Shown here in pieces: positions 25,560 to 39,080 of a stretch of 64,000 bases of DNA. Numbering within the stretch: position 1 is the first letter of the stretch; each line of letters starts with the position of its first letter. Source of the DNA: Sorghum bicolor. Lineage: Eukaryota; Streptophyta; Magnoliopsida; Poales; Poaceae. The notes under the pieces are model-generated. The model was given only the letters and a program-made list of their open reading frames with translations. It was not told where the DNA came from and ran no database searches. Position numbers and translations under genes: made by a program. The stretch covers positions 6,998,501 to 7,062,500 of the forward strand of contig NC_012870.2 of assembly GCF_000003195.3 (NCBI RefSeq). Direction: 5' to 3'.

Positions 25560-27472
25560 TTTAATTCGGTGCGGACTATTTGAAGATTTAATAGCATCTG
25601 ATCTGAAATGCAGCGATTCTGTGCTTTGTAAATCCCCTATGCCTGTCTTTGTAAAAACGATATTTCTGATTTGGGCTACAACTACAAGCCATTGATAAAA
25701 AAAAAAGGAGCTCGGATCGGAATCGCTACGCGCCTACTGGATCGAGCCCTGAACGAACACCCAGCACGTGCAATCCGGCGCAAAATGACATTCTGCATGT
25801 TCTTTAGAATGCATTAGCCTGTTGCCTTGTTTGCTTGAGATTATTTGTCAAATCTACTAGTCATTCAGCAGTATTTTTCTTTCACAATAAATCAGTAAAC
25901 AATACATTTAACCATGACTTTTCAGCTAAATGAACAAGCTCATGTTTGTAGATTTTTTTTAAAAAAAAAGTTTTGGACGCTCACTTTCATTATATCCAAT
26001 TAGGTGAAAAGCCATGGTTAAAATCCAATTAAGACGCGCGGTTATAGTCACCCATCTTGCTTGTACTCGAAGAGACATGCTGACTTGGAGATGTCAGGAA
26101 ATATGTGATCTGTGAAGCGCCACAAATAGGATTGAGAAATGAAACTTGGACATTTTTAGCTTCAGAGACCCATTGCATATACAACTGCTTGCCTGTAACA
26201 CTAAAAACTACCTTTAATTTCTCAAGTACAATAGGATAAACCCTTTCCAGGAAACATAGGTCGCCTGTTTCCAACTGGCAGAATTATCAACTCCGTAGCA
26301 TATCTTTCGGTACCTTCATCATCATCAGGAAAGAAAAACAAAAAAAAAAAAAGAGCGTGGAAGCACAAGCGGTGGGTGGCTTGGCCAGGCCAGCTCGGCG
26401 TGCCTGTCGTGCGGCCCCGCTCTGAGCGAACTCGGCTTGTGGACAGCGGCAGCCTCGGTGGGCGCTGGGCGGTGGCTTCCCTCCATTCTTTCGGCCCGGT
26501 GGGGGAAACAAAAGCGACGTCCCACGAAAGCAGGGGGAGCAGAAACGTGCCTTTCGGCCGTCGCTTCGTTGGACTGGCTGGCCGACTCGGTGGCCTGTTG
26601 GCCAGTTCGCCTCCTTGATGATCCCATCGGTTCCCACTCCCACCTGCGCTTCCTGCCGAGGCTGACGGCAAAACTCCCCGCCGCCGCCGCGAGTCACTTG
26701 CGGCGTGCCGCCGGCGCCGCACGTTTGGGACTGGGACTACTGCCGTTTCGTCAGATGGACGACCTAGCTCCTCCCTGTCGGTCGTGTCTAGTGTCTAGTC
26801 TTATACTTACTCTTCTATGAAACTCTGATAAAATACCATTAAGACTGGTCTAATGATTGTTTTTCAGTTTTTGAGGGTTGTGTCTGGACCTCCTAAGTCC
26901 TAAAGCTTGGCCCCATGCGTTTAGTGAAAACGTCGTCAATCGGGGGGAAAAGAAAAAGAGAGGTTCTCGTCTAGTCGTCTTCCGATCTTTTTGTTCCTGG
27001 TGATGATGATGAGTTCTCGTCTGAATCAGTCAGCAAGCTCATCAGCTAACCCAGCTTGGATGCCGATGCTTCTCCTAGCTGAGCTTCGGGCCCGGGCATT
27101 GCTGGTGGCCGGTCGGCGGTGGCTAGCCGCGTCAGGGTTTGTTTTTGTACACACCACATCACATGAACTCAGCTGCCAGCCAAAGGCCTGTATTGCATGC
27201 TGCGGATCCGGCCACTGCTGGACCCAATGGGCCGTCCCGTGCTTTTGTTTCCCCTCCCGGTGCCAAGGCTTGTTCTTTCAATTTCAAGCATCCGTGGTAT
27301 TATCAAGCCAAGCCATGTGAGAGTGCTGCAGATAAGGTTCTGGATTGACAGCCAATCATAGGCTCCACTCCACTTGAACCAAGAACAAGCTATACGTACG
27401 TACGAGCAAGAGCAATCCAAGCATCCGTTGCGTCTGCACTGCAGAGGCCGTAGCTCGCTAGGAGGATCAGCG
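25560..27472. other. Intergenic region between the divergent myosin XI and PSB27-H2 genes
   Basis: It includes a MITE-like block at 25831-25945 and a GC-rich stretch at 26380-26760, whose long frames on both strands match nothing I know. The last few hundred bases are the likely PSB27-H2 promoter: a CCAAT box near 27352 and a GATAAG I-box-like word near 27331. Confidence 0.4.
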
Positions 27473-28256
27473 ATGCCTTCCCCTACGCCGCCTCCGATGT
27501 CCACGCCGCACAAGTCCTGCTCGTCGCCGTCGCCGCCACCGCCAAAGCTGCAGCGTGCTCCGGACATCCGGCACAGGCCTATCTGTAGGTGCCACATCGT
27601 CACCACTCTGCCCCTTCCCCTCCTCCTCGGTGCTCTCGCGTTTGTTTGATTAACTCTCGCGTGCCGGCCGTCGCGCAACAGAGCAGGCGGCGGAGCCTGC
27701 AGGCTGCCGATCACCAGGAGAGCTCACGCCGCATCCCTCCTCCTCCTCGGCCTCGCGCCGGCGCCGGCGCCGGTCAGGGCGGAGGAGGATGGGAGCGGCG
27801 GCGAGGAGGGCGTCCTCGGCGCCATCAAGTCCATCTTCGACCCCAACGAGAAGACCAAGGCCGGCAAGACGCTGCCCAAGGCGTACCTCAAGGCGGCCAG
27901 GGAGGTGGTGCGCACGCTCCGCGAGTCGCTGGAGGAGGACGACGGCGGGGACATGGCCAGGTTCCGGCGGAACGCCGACGCCGCCAAGGAGTCTATCAGG
28001 GAGTTCCTGGGCGGATGGAGAGGCCAGCAGACCGTCGCCGCCGAGGTTAGCTGTGAATCTGTGATCGCCCGCCCTCCATTGGGCCATTTCTTACGCCGCT
28101 TGTTTCGCCGCACTGCAGGAGTCGTACGTCGCGTTGGAGAAGGCGATCAGGTCACTGGCGGAGTTCTACTCCAAGGCAGGGCCATTCGCGCCGCTTCCAC
28201 AGGACGTCAAGAACAAGATCCTCGATGATCTCAGCGCCGCAGACGCCTGCCTGTAG
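27473..28256 (+). CDS. PSB27-H2: Photosystem II assembly protein PSB27-H2 (LPA19), thylakoid lumen
   Basis: Lumenal factor needed for C-terminal processing of the D1 precursor during photosystem II assembly (known for Arabidopsis LPA19). Three exons, 27473-27588, 27682-28045 and 28119-28256, give 205 aa. The N-terminus is Ser/Pro-rich, as expected of a chloroplast transit peptide. A twin-arginine signal follows: R51-R52, a Leu-rich core (58-63), Ala/Pro repeats and an A-x-A type site ending VRA at 72. That makes the mature protein about 133 aa. The Psb27 domain has the family motifs KTLPKAYLKAAREVV, FRRNADAAKESIREFL, ESYVALEKAIRSLAEFYSK and PLPQDVKNKILDDL. The exon 1 donor follows TGTAG (27588) and the acceptor is CAACAG (27681); this pair restores the twin-Arg frame. 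An ATG 99 bp further upstream in the same frame is possible but less likely. Confidence 0.92.
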
Positions 28257-29213
28257 ATTTTGCTTCTCCAGGGGCATTGTATTGCATGCACATCTCAACC
28301 ATGATGATTTCGTTCAGTTTTTTTTTTTTTTTGGACCTGCAAAAGCTTTCATTCACAGGAACAACATACACATTCCAGCACGATGCAAAAAGAAACCCAT
28401 GGTCACAAAGTAAAATCTTCCACAGGAACACAGCAGGGATTAGATAACCAATTCCGCACAACAGATGATCAGGGGACTATTTCTAGCTTGCGCATACACC
28501 AGTTTATCTTACAGAGATGAGAATTATCTTACAGAAGAAGAAATGAGATGATTCAGGAATGCGCTAGCGAAAACATAAACCTATTAACAATATAACAACT
28601 GGTGTAACATTTACGACTATTTGGTGGCTGCATTCGCCCTCGGAGTTTAAGTTAACGACTCAAAAACAAAAGAAGAAACTATCCTCTCACATTCTACATG
28701 CTGACGTTTCAGCTGCACATCAAGTTAGCTGGTTGGAGTTAACGCTTTTCAGTACTGCACAGGCTGATTCTTCCCAGGCCGACGAGTCAATTGAGCCATC
28801 AATTTGGGAGTAAAAAAACTACAGGGGTGCCCCAGCAACTAATCTGCAAAAAACCGCAAGCCTCTTTCTGCCAACGGATGGATGTCATGCTAACTGCTGA
28901 GTCAAAACTCGAGGTACAAAAACTAATGGAGGCTTCGTCCATGTAAAGCTTGGGGCCCAAAAAGCTGCAACCAAATCTTAGAATCTGCAACAGAGATTAA
29001 AGAGGTCATGAGACACATCTAACGGTGGTGGAATGATACTAACATTTACAGCTATTTTGTGGCACCCGATAAAGATATCTACCGCCATCACCCTATACAG
29101 CAGAATATTTTAACTAGACGACGAAATAAAACTAGGTGGTTTGTCTCAACATTGTAATATTTACACAATTATATCAATAATACCTCAACCAAACATGTAA
29201 GCTTTACTTGCAC
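28257..29213. other. Converging 3' regions of PSB27-H2 and the PHD-GNAT gene
   Basis: The two genes face each other here. A 15-nt poly-T run lies at 28318. A possible acceptor at 28985 ('gttgcag' on the minus strand) could start a last, non-coding exon of the PHD-GNAT gene. No other ORF is supported. Confidence 0.45.
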
Positions 29214-32200
29214 TTACCAAGAATGGGGAGATTGTTGTGAAACATCACTGCAAGTACCATCAGCATTTTTGCTGTTGTCCCCAGGCTCTTTGACCCCCAA
29301 ATCTAAGGGATCAACACTTGCATCAGAGCAAAGAGAATCTTCATTGGCTACATCAGGTGATTTCTCAGTTTTATCTATAGAGGAAACAGCACCGGCTGTA
29401 TAAATGTCTGATGACCATTATATATAAGGAAAAGAAAATAATTGGGATATCAACAAGGAATATGGTGTTTGCTCTGACCTCCTTGAGAACATTGACCACC
29501 TTTAGGTAAGGCCTTCAGCAATGGCTTTTGGAGAAGACCTGTACCAGGAAAAACTAACATGCTAATAGATTTCACTTCTTCCTTCTCAGAATCTTCAAGT
29601 GGACTAAATCCAAATCTAGATGTCCAGGTGTCCACAAGTTCTGTGATAGCAGGAATGATCAACTTCTCAACATTGAGAGAGCTGAGGATCTGACATAGAA
29701 AACAAGGGGCAATAATTAAACACCATCAGAAAATTGCAACTAAGCAAGATATCAGATCAGTTAATCTAACCTACTATGGCCATCATCAATGTAAGGTGTA
29801 TAGACAGGACAACTATGCTAGACTGGCTGCAGACACTTATGAAAATAAAAGTAATGCTCCACGGTTCAACCATGCAAGGTGTAGACTAGTTCAGCAGTAA
29901 GGAATACCTTTGTAACATGCAAAGGGTTAAGCAACCCTATATCTCGTGCTAGACTCAGACTCCTATATATAATGCCCATGGGGCTACTATTCAATACAAG
30001 TGCTACTAATTTTTTTTTTCTCGAACACTATAACTGAAGATTAAATGCATTTTCTGCAAATAAATTGCTGTCCTACACTAGCAATAGCACCATCAAGCAT
30101 GCATACCATTTCAATTCCATCTACAAGTCGGCGGCACATCCCTTGTCGCCTATACATATTCCGGGTACCAATGAACGGCATCTCAGCTAACTTGGTTCCA
30201 TGTATTCTGTTTCAGGATAAGATATGAAAACAACAAAATCATATAAGGGCCCAGCAATTCGAGAATAGTAGAGCGCCTGTCAGTTTATGTTAACTGTTCA
30301 TCCAATGATGTAACAAGACAGCCACAAAACAGCTACAGAAAGTTCATGTACGAAAAAAATACAAGGTACGTAACATGCCTTGATAGATGTGTAAGAAAGC
30401 TACAGAAAGTTCACACACAGGCATGATTAATTATGCAAACTATATTCGTGAAAACATGAAATGAACCTTCCTAGAAGAAGCATTCAAATCTTCTTAGTAA
30501 CTTAAGAAAGATAAAGGGAGGTTTGCCTCCATGAGACTGCAGATACCATAGATTATTATTCAGCGCCAACAAGCCATGACCTGTACAGCAAAATACTAGG
30601 CAAGTAGGCATTCCAGTAAGGATGTTCTTTTCCTTCAAACTGGAATATATGATGGTTACAACAATCATGTAAAGTATTTCAAGTTAGGCACTAAACAAGA
30701 TCGCCAGTACTAGAAATATGTAAAATCAAGTCATCATGTTTCAAAATTAGAAATGAATTGATTCAAAGAACACCGGCCCCTGCCATGGTTGCTTGTTTAG
30801 AATATCTTTTGCTGGCACATTGGGACAGACTTTGGTTTGTTCAAGGGGTGTTTTAGAGCCTATAGTATGGTTCTTTCTTATCCGTTTCACCAAACTGCAG
30901 CATTCAGTGCCATATAGATGCCTAGACAGTCACAAAACCTAGCAAGAAAAATAAAACAAGAGGAAACAACACACCGGACAGATGCTGCAGCTATTATTTC
31001 ATCTCCACGTTCTAAAATGAATATATAGAATCCACGGAAATCCAATCGGGCAAAATTTGATCTGCATGCAAGGAAAGACAAAAGGAGCAATTGGTTATCT
31101 CCGACAAAAGCAGCCACGACAGCATGGCATCAATACAGAAGACTGTAACTATTAAAAGAATACGCCAATTTACACATCAACAAAAAATCGTTCCAAGCAA
31201 TAATGAGGCCATTAAATCAACAAGCGACCCATCAACCGCTTTTTGATAGATTACATTAATAAATTGGAAATGTCAGAGTTGCATTTTGATGGTGCCACTG
31301 ATCGCATGGTGCATTGCTTCCTTTTGTTATTTGATGTACGTCCAGGTGAAATTTTGGTGCTTAGAGCCTTTGCTTCCTTTTTTTTAATCTATATATGATG
31401 TATATTTGGCATGTATCAGATATCATGGTTCCATGAATAATAACTTTCTAAGTTAGATCCCATATAAGGTCACATACCACTTCCACTTAATGGTACTAAC
31501 CATTCATACCATCCCTAGCTAAACTGCCATATTAGGAACTTTTCAAAGTTAGGATTGCATCAAGCTGACACCCTGGAACACCTAAGCATGAAAGAACTGC
31601 AAAAGCTGGAACAGAATGGCAGGTTGTGTATGAGCTAAAAGAAAAGCTGCAGGCCAACAGTGGTTAATAGCACAGATGGTGTTATGTGCACTCTATGCAT
31701 TGTCAGAGTTTATTTCAGTATATAGTTGAATTTCAGTACGTAATGGAGCAAATTAGTTTAAGTTATCTCATACATACTACAATATGCCAATGGCCCCTAT
31801 ACCATATAAGAATATGATCTAAGTTACTACAGATGAAAATAGAGAAAACAATGAAGATTGTCATATTATTAGAATAATAAAAAATGACTCAACATCCGAA
31901 ATTAATGGGGCTAAAATATTTACTATCTCCAGAATACTAAAAGGCAGTTAAATTTATGACAAGGAAACCCATTTAATACACGCACGTCAATCTATGAAGA
32001 GTTATGCACTTCTCCATTATGCACAGAGATGACAAGTTAACAATGAGCAATAATTTCAGTAATATTGTCTAATCAGCTCATCCCAATAGCACCGCCAATA
32101 CGCAGAAGGTGGGTGGGAGAGAGAATAGTGTGGAATGAATTAAAAGGCCATAGTATCAACAGCTTGCACGTTGTACAAAGGATAATTGAAACTGCATGGA

Positions 32201-35200
32201 TTATGGCGACCTTGTAGAAAGATAGATGCATACCCACAGCTATACACAACATTGCGTATCAGGTTGATGCCAGTTCTCTGGTCAACAATCGGAAGGAAGC
32301 ATTCATCCATTAATGAAAGTGCAACAGCAATCTTGGAGTTACACTCAACTCTTGTGTCCAAAGGAAGGACTTCTTCTGGTACATCTTCATGGATGCGTTG
32401 AACAACTCTGCATGAATATTCTGGTTCAAGATCCTTCTTGACTGCAAGAAGATTCTGCAATTCCTCAAACAGCTGCATCACACAAATAGTGATTTTAGAT
32501 TCTGCAATTATATCATTGGAGCTTCTTGGGTCAGTTGGTATACATACATTAATAAACGAGAAGATAAATAAAACAACAAATAGTAGAGAGCATCTAGACA
32601 GGAAGTGTGTTGGATGGTTTAAAAAAAAAAGTGGTTAATAGAGCATTTTCGAGAAGATACAACTTCCATGGAAGCTTTCGCATTTGACATTTCTTAAGAC
32701 TAAATACCAATTGTCTAGTTTCAAAAAAAAAATATAGGCACTAAATTCAGAAGAAGAGTAGAGGCTGTAGATATTTTAATAGTTGGACTGAAATGACAAG
32801 ATTCTTATGTCACTAAATAAGAGTTCAAGTACCGCATCCATAGAGTACCTTACTATATGTAATTACTTATATAGTAATGAAATTCATGTAAATAAAAACC
32901 AGTGACCTGAATATCTATAGTTCTATACATTGCACATGATATTGGTATTATATCAAGTACATATACTTGGACATAGAAGGAAATAGCATATATATATGCA
33001 TAATCAAGAAAGGAAGCTGACAGAGTAGAGAGATGAAAGATGGTGCAGATATTTAATGACTGGGTCTCAATTTCTCAAACATATAACAACAACAGCAAAG
33101 CCTTTTAGTCCCAAACCCAACATGTGCCACTAATAAAAAGGAAACGATGTCTGCCTCAAACATCAAAGTAAAATAGCAAGTGTCGCCATTTGAATTATGC
33201 TCATGAAAACCACAAGGTAGTATATCCAGAAACACTGTCAAGGTAAAAAGAACAATAGTCTGACAAGCGTTACCAGTCTGCAGCTTTGTTGGCAGAATAA
33301 ATTGCCTGTCTGACTGGAAAGGTTAGTTATGGAATCATTCTCAGGAGAACAGGCTTCATGATCTGCAGACAATGAAAATGCTCATGAAAACCACAAGGTG
33401 TATGGAATACTCAGACATATTGAGCATCAAAATAATATAGTAAGATAACAATGAAAATGTGGAATAAAAAGTATCAAAGACTTCCAAATTTGAAAGAACT
33501 ACAGAGAAAGTATAAACAGGGATCACATACACTGCTCTTCGCACTGGGAACAAGTATGCAATGAAGAATCAACATCAGCAGTGTCTTCAGCACCATCATT
33601 AGAATGTTCATGGCAAAATTTACATGAGCAGTTTGCACAACACCAATAATCAGAGGGAAGTTCCTACAAAATTGGAAATTCAATAGATTAGAGAATGCTT
33701 TGTGGAAAAATTTTATTGAGTCTTATCACTACAGAAAACTGGGAGCACTATTATTGGGCATTGCAAGTTTTCAATCATGTCCTAATGCAGTAACAGCTAA
33801 ATTTGAAAAAGGTACATAAGTTGAAATACTGCCATTTGTTGATTCAATCAAAAGAAACGTTACAGTTAATGAAAAATAATTAAGACAACAGCCAATCACA
33901 GTACTCGTGTGAAAGGCATAAATGCATACCTCCAGTCCTAGACAACTCATGTGAAATGTTGAGGGGCATCCATCACAGCAGATCAAATTGCCTCCATCGC
34001 CACAAATACCACAGGTGTCATCATTGGGGTCATCACCCTCAATGCTAACAGGAAAGAAATCTTGCTTTTCAGCATCAGACTGCATATTCCATGCATTAAT
34101 GAGACAATGCAAAAGGTCAATGTCTTGCCCATCCACAAGTATATTTCTGTATGGCGTATTTACTTCAGAACCAGCATGCGCCACAAATTCAAGCACTGAA
34201 AGGACCTTGCTACAGCAGCTGCAGTCAATCCCATCCCTAGTGACAATACCCTCTAGTAAAACCTTTGAGTTGCTTTCATCCATACATTTCAGCTTAGTGT
34301 TGACTGATAGAACATCCAGATCAATCAGCCAGGAGAAGATCGTACGTTTCCATTCATATGGAACAAAACCATCAGTGCCGCTGCCAGACTCCTTGTTCGA
34401 TCCACGAACAAGTAGAGCACAACCACCTCGTTTTTTTCTTTCATTGCCTAAATGCAGTCTTCTTGAATTTGCATTCTTCTTCTTTTCCTTTTTGAACCTT
34501 TTCTGTTTGAGCCTTTGAATCGCTACTTTGGTTGTTCGTTTGTTTACAACAACTCTTTTTAATTTGCTAAGGATATCCTCTGTTAAAGTACAGCCTGGAG
34601 AGCTAGAGACCTGCTTTTTGCCGGGGCTACCAACAGATTTTTTTGACAAAATCTGGTCTTTAGAACTTTCCTTCTGCTCAGATTCCATACTTGCACAAAA
34701 CGCATAATATGCTTTTGTGACTGACCAGTAAGACCCTTTGCCACTAGGAGGGATATACACGGAATCCATGTAGTCTCTACCATTCCTGGGTCTTAAATCA
34801 ATCGTCCAACCAGCATCTAGAAGCATGGCCTTTATCTGATCACTTATTTTTTGCTTTTCTTCGCGAAGAGTTCTTGTACCTTTAGGCACCTTCATTTTCC
34901 CTTTTCCTGGATGCAAAGATAAGGAGCTAGATTCAGATTTGATCAAAGGAGGTCTACCCAAACGACCTGCTTTGGAAGGACCAGAAGTATGCTTCAACTT
35001 AGATCCAGCCCTTTGTTTATGCACAGATTTCTTCCGTTTCCGCCGATTCTTTTTCACGACAACTTCTTCAGAATCACTGGAGTCCTCTTGTTTTGGCACA
35101 ACAAGACGGGCAGCACCACGACGACGTCCGCTACGACTTCTCCTGTAGGAAGTATCGCTGCTGATCTCATCATCATCAGATTGATCCTGTGTCTGCTTGA

Positions 35201-37025
35201 TAGCATTTTGATTAGAGTGGTTAGGAGATCTGCTTGACAAATTTGTTTGATTGCGATGCTGCCGTTCCCTCAGAACACGTTTATTGCCCAAATCAGTGTT
35301 ATTCCCAATAAGCTTCTCTCCAGAAGACTTATCTGGTTGGTCTATCTCAGGATCACAAGACGTATTTCTTGTCTTTTTCATGGATGGCAAAGCAATTGGT
35401 GACCTTCCAGTGATTTTATCAAGCCCTGCTTCCAATATCCTCTTCTTGCTGGCAACAATCTTCGCACCAACAGACAGTAGTGGTTTCTGCACAGGAGTCT
35501 TATTTTCAGATTTAACTCCATCAGAATCAGTATGCTCCATATCATTTCTCTCAGTGATGGCTGAACCAGAGATATTCTGATCCACCGCAGAAACAGCTGC
35601 TCCAGTTGTTTTCTTAACGACGCTGACACTTCCCACAGTTGGTTGTGTCTTCAAATTGATCCCTGTTTCATTTTCCGATTCCTTAATCTCAGTGCCATTC
35701 ACATGATTATCATTCTCAGTGACACCTGAGTCTCTATGATCCACCACCTTTTCTTTCACTGTTTGCTTCTCCATACTGGTATTACGCTCTCCCAACTCAG
35801 CATGGTGACCTTTAGGAGATAATGCACTGTTCACTTTCCTTGTATAATGAGCAACAATATCTCCCTTTTTTCCTCTGCTTCCTAGTGCAGCCTCGTTTGT
35901 GGTACTTTTACGTGAGCTTCCAGAAACTTCTCTCTGCCTAACTGTAGCTGACCTTGTAACTCGCTTCTCAAACCGCGACTCCTCTCCACATGTCCCCTGC
36001 TTTGCCTCACATGATTTTCTACCTCTCCTTGTAAAGACAATGTCATGTGATGAAACATCATTGGCTTCGTTCACGGGGATTCCCCTCTCCTCCTGCTTAG
36101 TGCACCCAGTTAGATCAGTGTGGTTATCTACTGTACATCTTCCATTCTCAGTCAAAGAAATCTCAGTTTCTGTACAAACATCATCAATGTGAGAATGCTT
36201 CTCAACTTCCGGATCACTACTGTGGAGTATCACTTCCTCGGTATGGTCCACATTATTCTCCTGCTTACTATCCTCCTGCTTAACAGATTCTGATCCACTG
36301 GTAGGGATGATTTTGGTTAAATCTGTACTTGTGTCGGCATCATTAGCAATTGCTGAGTCTATGACCTCACCTTGACAAGGCCCATGTCTCACTTTGTTAT
36401 CTTGGGCCTCATCAACACTACTGTTTATTCCAGCTCTGGAGTCATTCTGCTTTGAATGAGTTACAGCAGACACCTTCTCATCTGACTTGACTGTCTTATC
36501 ATCTGATTCTGCATTGCTACCTTGAGTGCCTAATCCATCACCTTGAGAAATATCTGCTGCAGGAACACCAGGCATTCCCATATTATTCTCAGAACACCTA
36601 GCTGACTCTTCCGAGACATCACTCGCGTCCAAGTTAACCAATCCGTTAGCTTCCTCACCATTGCAAGTAACTTCCATCGGCACCCTGCCTTTGCAAGACT
36701 CAGCCTCCACAATAGCCTCACAATGTTTCTTCTCCAAACAGTAAGTTTTGCTGACCTCCACACCCACTCCACAGGCTGCCTCAGCTTCAGCACGCAGCTT
36801 CATGGCATCGGACCTCAACACCCTTTTTGTCACACCACTCCTGTCCTCATCCGAGGAACCCCTCCGGTCCTTCCTTTTCTTCCCAGTCAAGACAGGCCCT
36901 CCTCCAAGATCCTCATCACCGGAAGACTTGTTTTCCTCCAAGGAGGCTGGAGCCTTCTTCAAATCCTTTGCCACAATTCCTTCCTTTCCTGGCATTGGAG
37001 CTCCCTTAGAGCCTTTAAGGCCCAT
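29214..37025 (-). CDS. PHD finger / MBD-like / GNAT-fold chromatin protein (IDM1-type acetyltransferase family)
   Basis: A nuclear protein related to Arabidopsis IDM1/ROS4, a histone H3 acetyltransferase that promotes active DNA demethylation. Coding exons are 33930-37025, 33531-33663, 33274-33362, 32234-32472, 30975-31061, 30107-30206, 29479-29689 and 29214-29395, for about 1,378 aa. A very long first exon (1,032 codons) encodes a charged, low-complexity N-terminal region. Then come: an MBD-like segment near 730-775 ([15 protein letters not shown]...[10 protein letters not shown]); a TPL-binding-type region near 885-990 ([17 protein letters not shown]); a PHD finger from about 1004 ([21 protein letters not shown]) that continues across the intron; and a GNAT-like fold at about 1107-1318 ([31 protein letters not shown]). 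The frame closes with TGG TAA across the donor of the last intron; splicing would give TGA instead. Family is clear; catalytic activity is not established. Confidence 0.9.
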
Positions 37026-38261
37026 TTCAAGCCCCTGCAGAAGATCAAAAACCTCATCAGATGATCAAACTCCACTATTTCCACTATTTCTCTCATCTAG
37101 GGTTCACGAGATCGTAAACCAACTAACAGCACAGTCTGCCCTAAACCCTAGTTTAAACCTGCTCCGACAAGATTAAGAAATTCCGCACAATGCAAAACAT
37201 AAAGGGCAACAAAATGGACCAAAAGTGACTCCTTTAATTAGTTTCCCAGAAAAAGAAAACAAAAAAGTAGTCTGAAAGCAAAGACTCCGCCAGCAGCAAC
37301 CCTACCGGAAAAGGAAGCAAGCAAGCAAAAACATAGCCCCAATAAAGAAGCGCAATTCCTGGGGAAATTTGGGAGAGGAAGCAACTCACAGTGGCGTTGG
37401 GCATTGGGGGTTCGGTTGAACCCCCAAAATATCTGGGGAATTCGGCAGCACGAAGCCCCTGTGGCGTCAACTGCTTCCGTCTGCCGATCTCCAGCGGCGA
37501 AGAGCAACCACCTAATCAAACCACCCGAATGGAGGAATAGGTCAGTACGGCACCGCTGGGCGCAGAAATCCGCACTAAACCGAGCAGGGACAGAGGGAGA
37601 TTTGGATTCCTTCCCAGAACAAAGAGATAGAGGCTTGAACAAGGGAATCCATCCATCCACCCCCTCCCCAGCAAGAGCCGGGACGAATCACTCACCAGCG
37701 GAAACGGGAGCAACCGGCCGACCTCCGCGCTCCCGGCGGCTGGATCTCCGGCCAGGTGCCGCGGCGGGTTGAGCAGGAGCGGCGGGTGGAGGATCCAGCG
37801 GCGAGTAGTGGGAACTGGGAGCCAAGGGACCGGCGGCCTTGTGCTGTGCTTCTCTCGCGTTTTTCCTGCGGGGTTTTATTTGTTTTGTTTTTGGGATCAT
37901 CCGGCGCTGCGGGCGGCCTGCTGCGTTGGGTGGGTGGGCAGCGGCGGTAACTGACGCGCGGGGCCTGCGCCGCAGCCGTGGAAACGCGGGCCGCGGCTGC
38001 GTGCCTGCGTGGGGTGTGGGCTGCGCTGGGTGCGGTTTGATCTGGTTTCGTGCCTGGGATGACCCCGGGGAGGGTTGTGGGGTAGGAGAGGTCAGTGTCA
38101 CGATTGGTTTTTGAATGTTTGGGGGGTGTGGTCGTGTGGACTGACATTTTCCCTCCATTTTTCCAGCTCTGCTCGTTGTCACACTGGACTCGCCGTTGCC
38201 CGCTGCGTATGCCGTATAGCTTGGGGGTGGACGGGGAGACGAACAAAGCTGGATTTGAGGC
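37026..38261. other. 5' UTR exons and promoter of the PHD-GNAT gene
   Basis: An acceptor (CTGCAG) lies 9-10 nt upstream of the ATG, and donor-like sites on the minus strand at about 37389 and 37694 suggest one or two 5' UTR introns. Positions 37690-38050 are strongly GC-rich. The many overlapping frames on both strands have no recognisable content. Confidence 0.5.
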
Positions 38262-39080
38262 ATAGGTAGGTAACAGATACTACCGTTATATGTTACTCAT
38301 TCATATCAGCCAGCTTAACTGTCGGAGACTCGGTCGTAACGACTTTTGTTAGTGGGGTCTGCATGGGCAAGTAAATCATAAACGATGGCATCATATGTTA
38401 CTTGTAGAAAGAAATCACAGAAGTAAATAATGCTCTTGGATGTACTACTATTACATGATGAATTGATGATGTTCCTCCAATTGATATATATATATATATA
38501 TACGTGGAATTGTGTTGAAATTATTAAGTTTATAAAAACAGGGGAGGCACGACGCTATTGAAATATGTGATTGGAGGAAAGAACAAGCAATAGAGAATGA
38601 AAGGTTAATTTGTAACCTCTATGTTTTTCCCCTTGAGCGGTGTGTTCAATCAATAATAACATTATATCTTGCTCGCTGGTAAAAGGTGACATATTGAGTG
38701 CATGTATCCTTGAGTAATCAACTGCATGCACCTAATAGGTCGATATTCGCCTTTGGATATTTTTTTATTCTCTTATACTCTCTACTGGTTATATAACTAG
38801 TAAGCTATCACAACTATCATATTTATGTAGCCTTCTTTATCATCACTAAGTATGGACATCACTTTTGTTGTGATTTCATGATTTAGTGATTGATAATCCA
38901 TTTGTTTGCTCGTGTTTTATAACTTGTAGATTGCATGGTTTAGGTTTTTAGTCTACTTGGTGTCTAGTGATTTATAGAGAGGGAACATGCATGTATGAGT
39001 GAAAAAATCACGATATTCATTATATGTCTCGTGATGGCTTAACAATTGTAACTAACGCACTCAAAATTTATTGATTTATA
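38262..39080. repeat. Tandem repeat array, copy A
   Basis: The start ('aggtaggtaacagatac... atgttactc... catatca') and later words ('caatcaataataac... ttata', 'gagtaatcaac', 'cattatatgtctcgtgatggcttaaca') recur in the same order in the block from 39081. This copy contains a (TA)n run at about 38487-38504. The period is about 830 bp; copies have diverged. Confidence 0.6.

Noticed and set aside
26222..26820. Possible GC-rich gene on either strand
   Set aside because: All overlapping frames are open, composition is Arg/Pro/Gly noise, and no motif or splice structure was found.
37404..38263. Long ORFs around the PHD-GNAT 5' region
   Set aside because: Low-complexity Pro/Arg/Ala frames in a CpG-rich promoter; no homology recognised.
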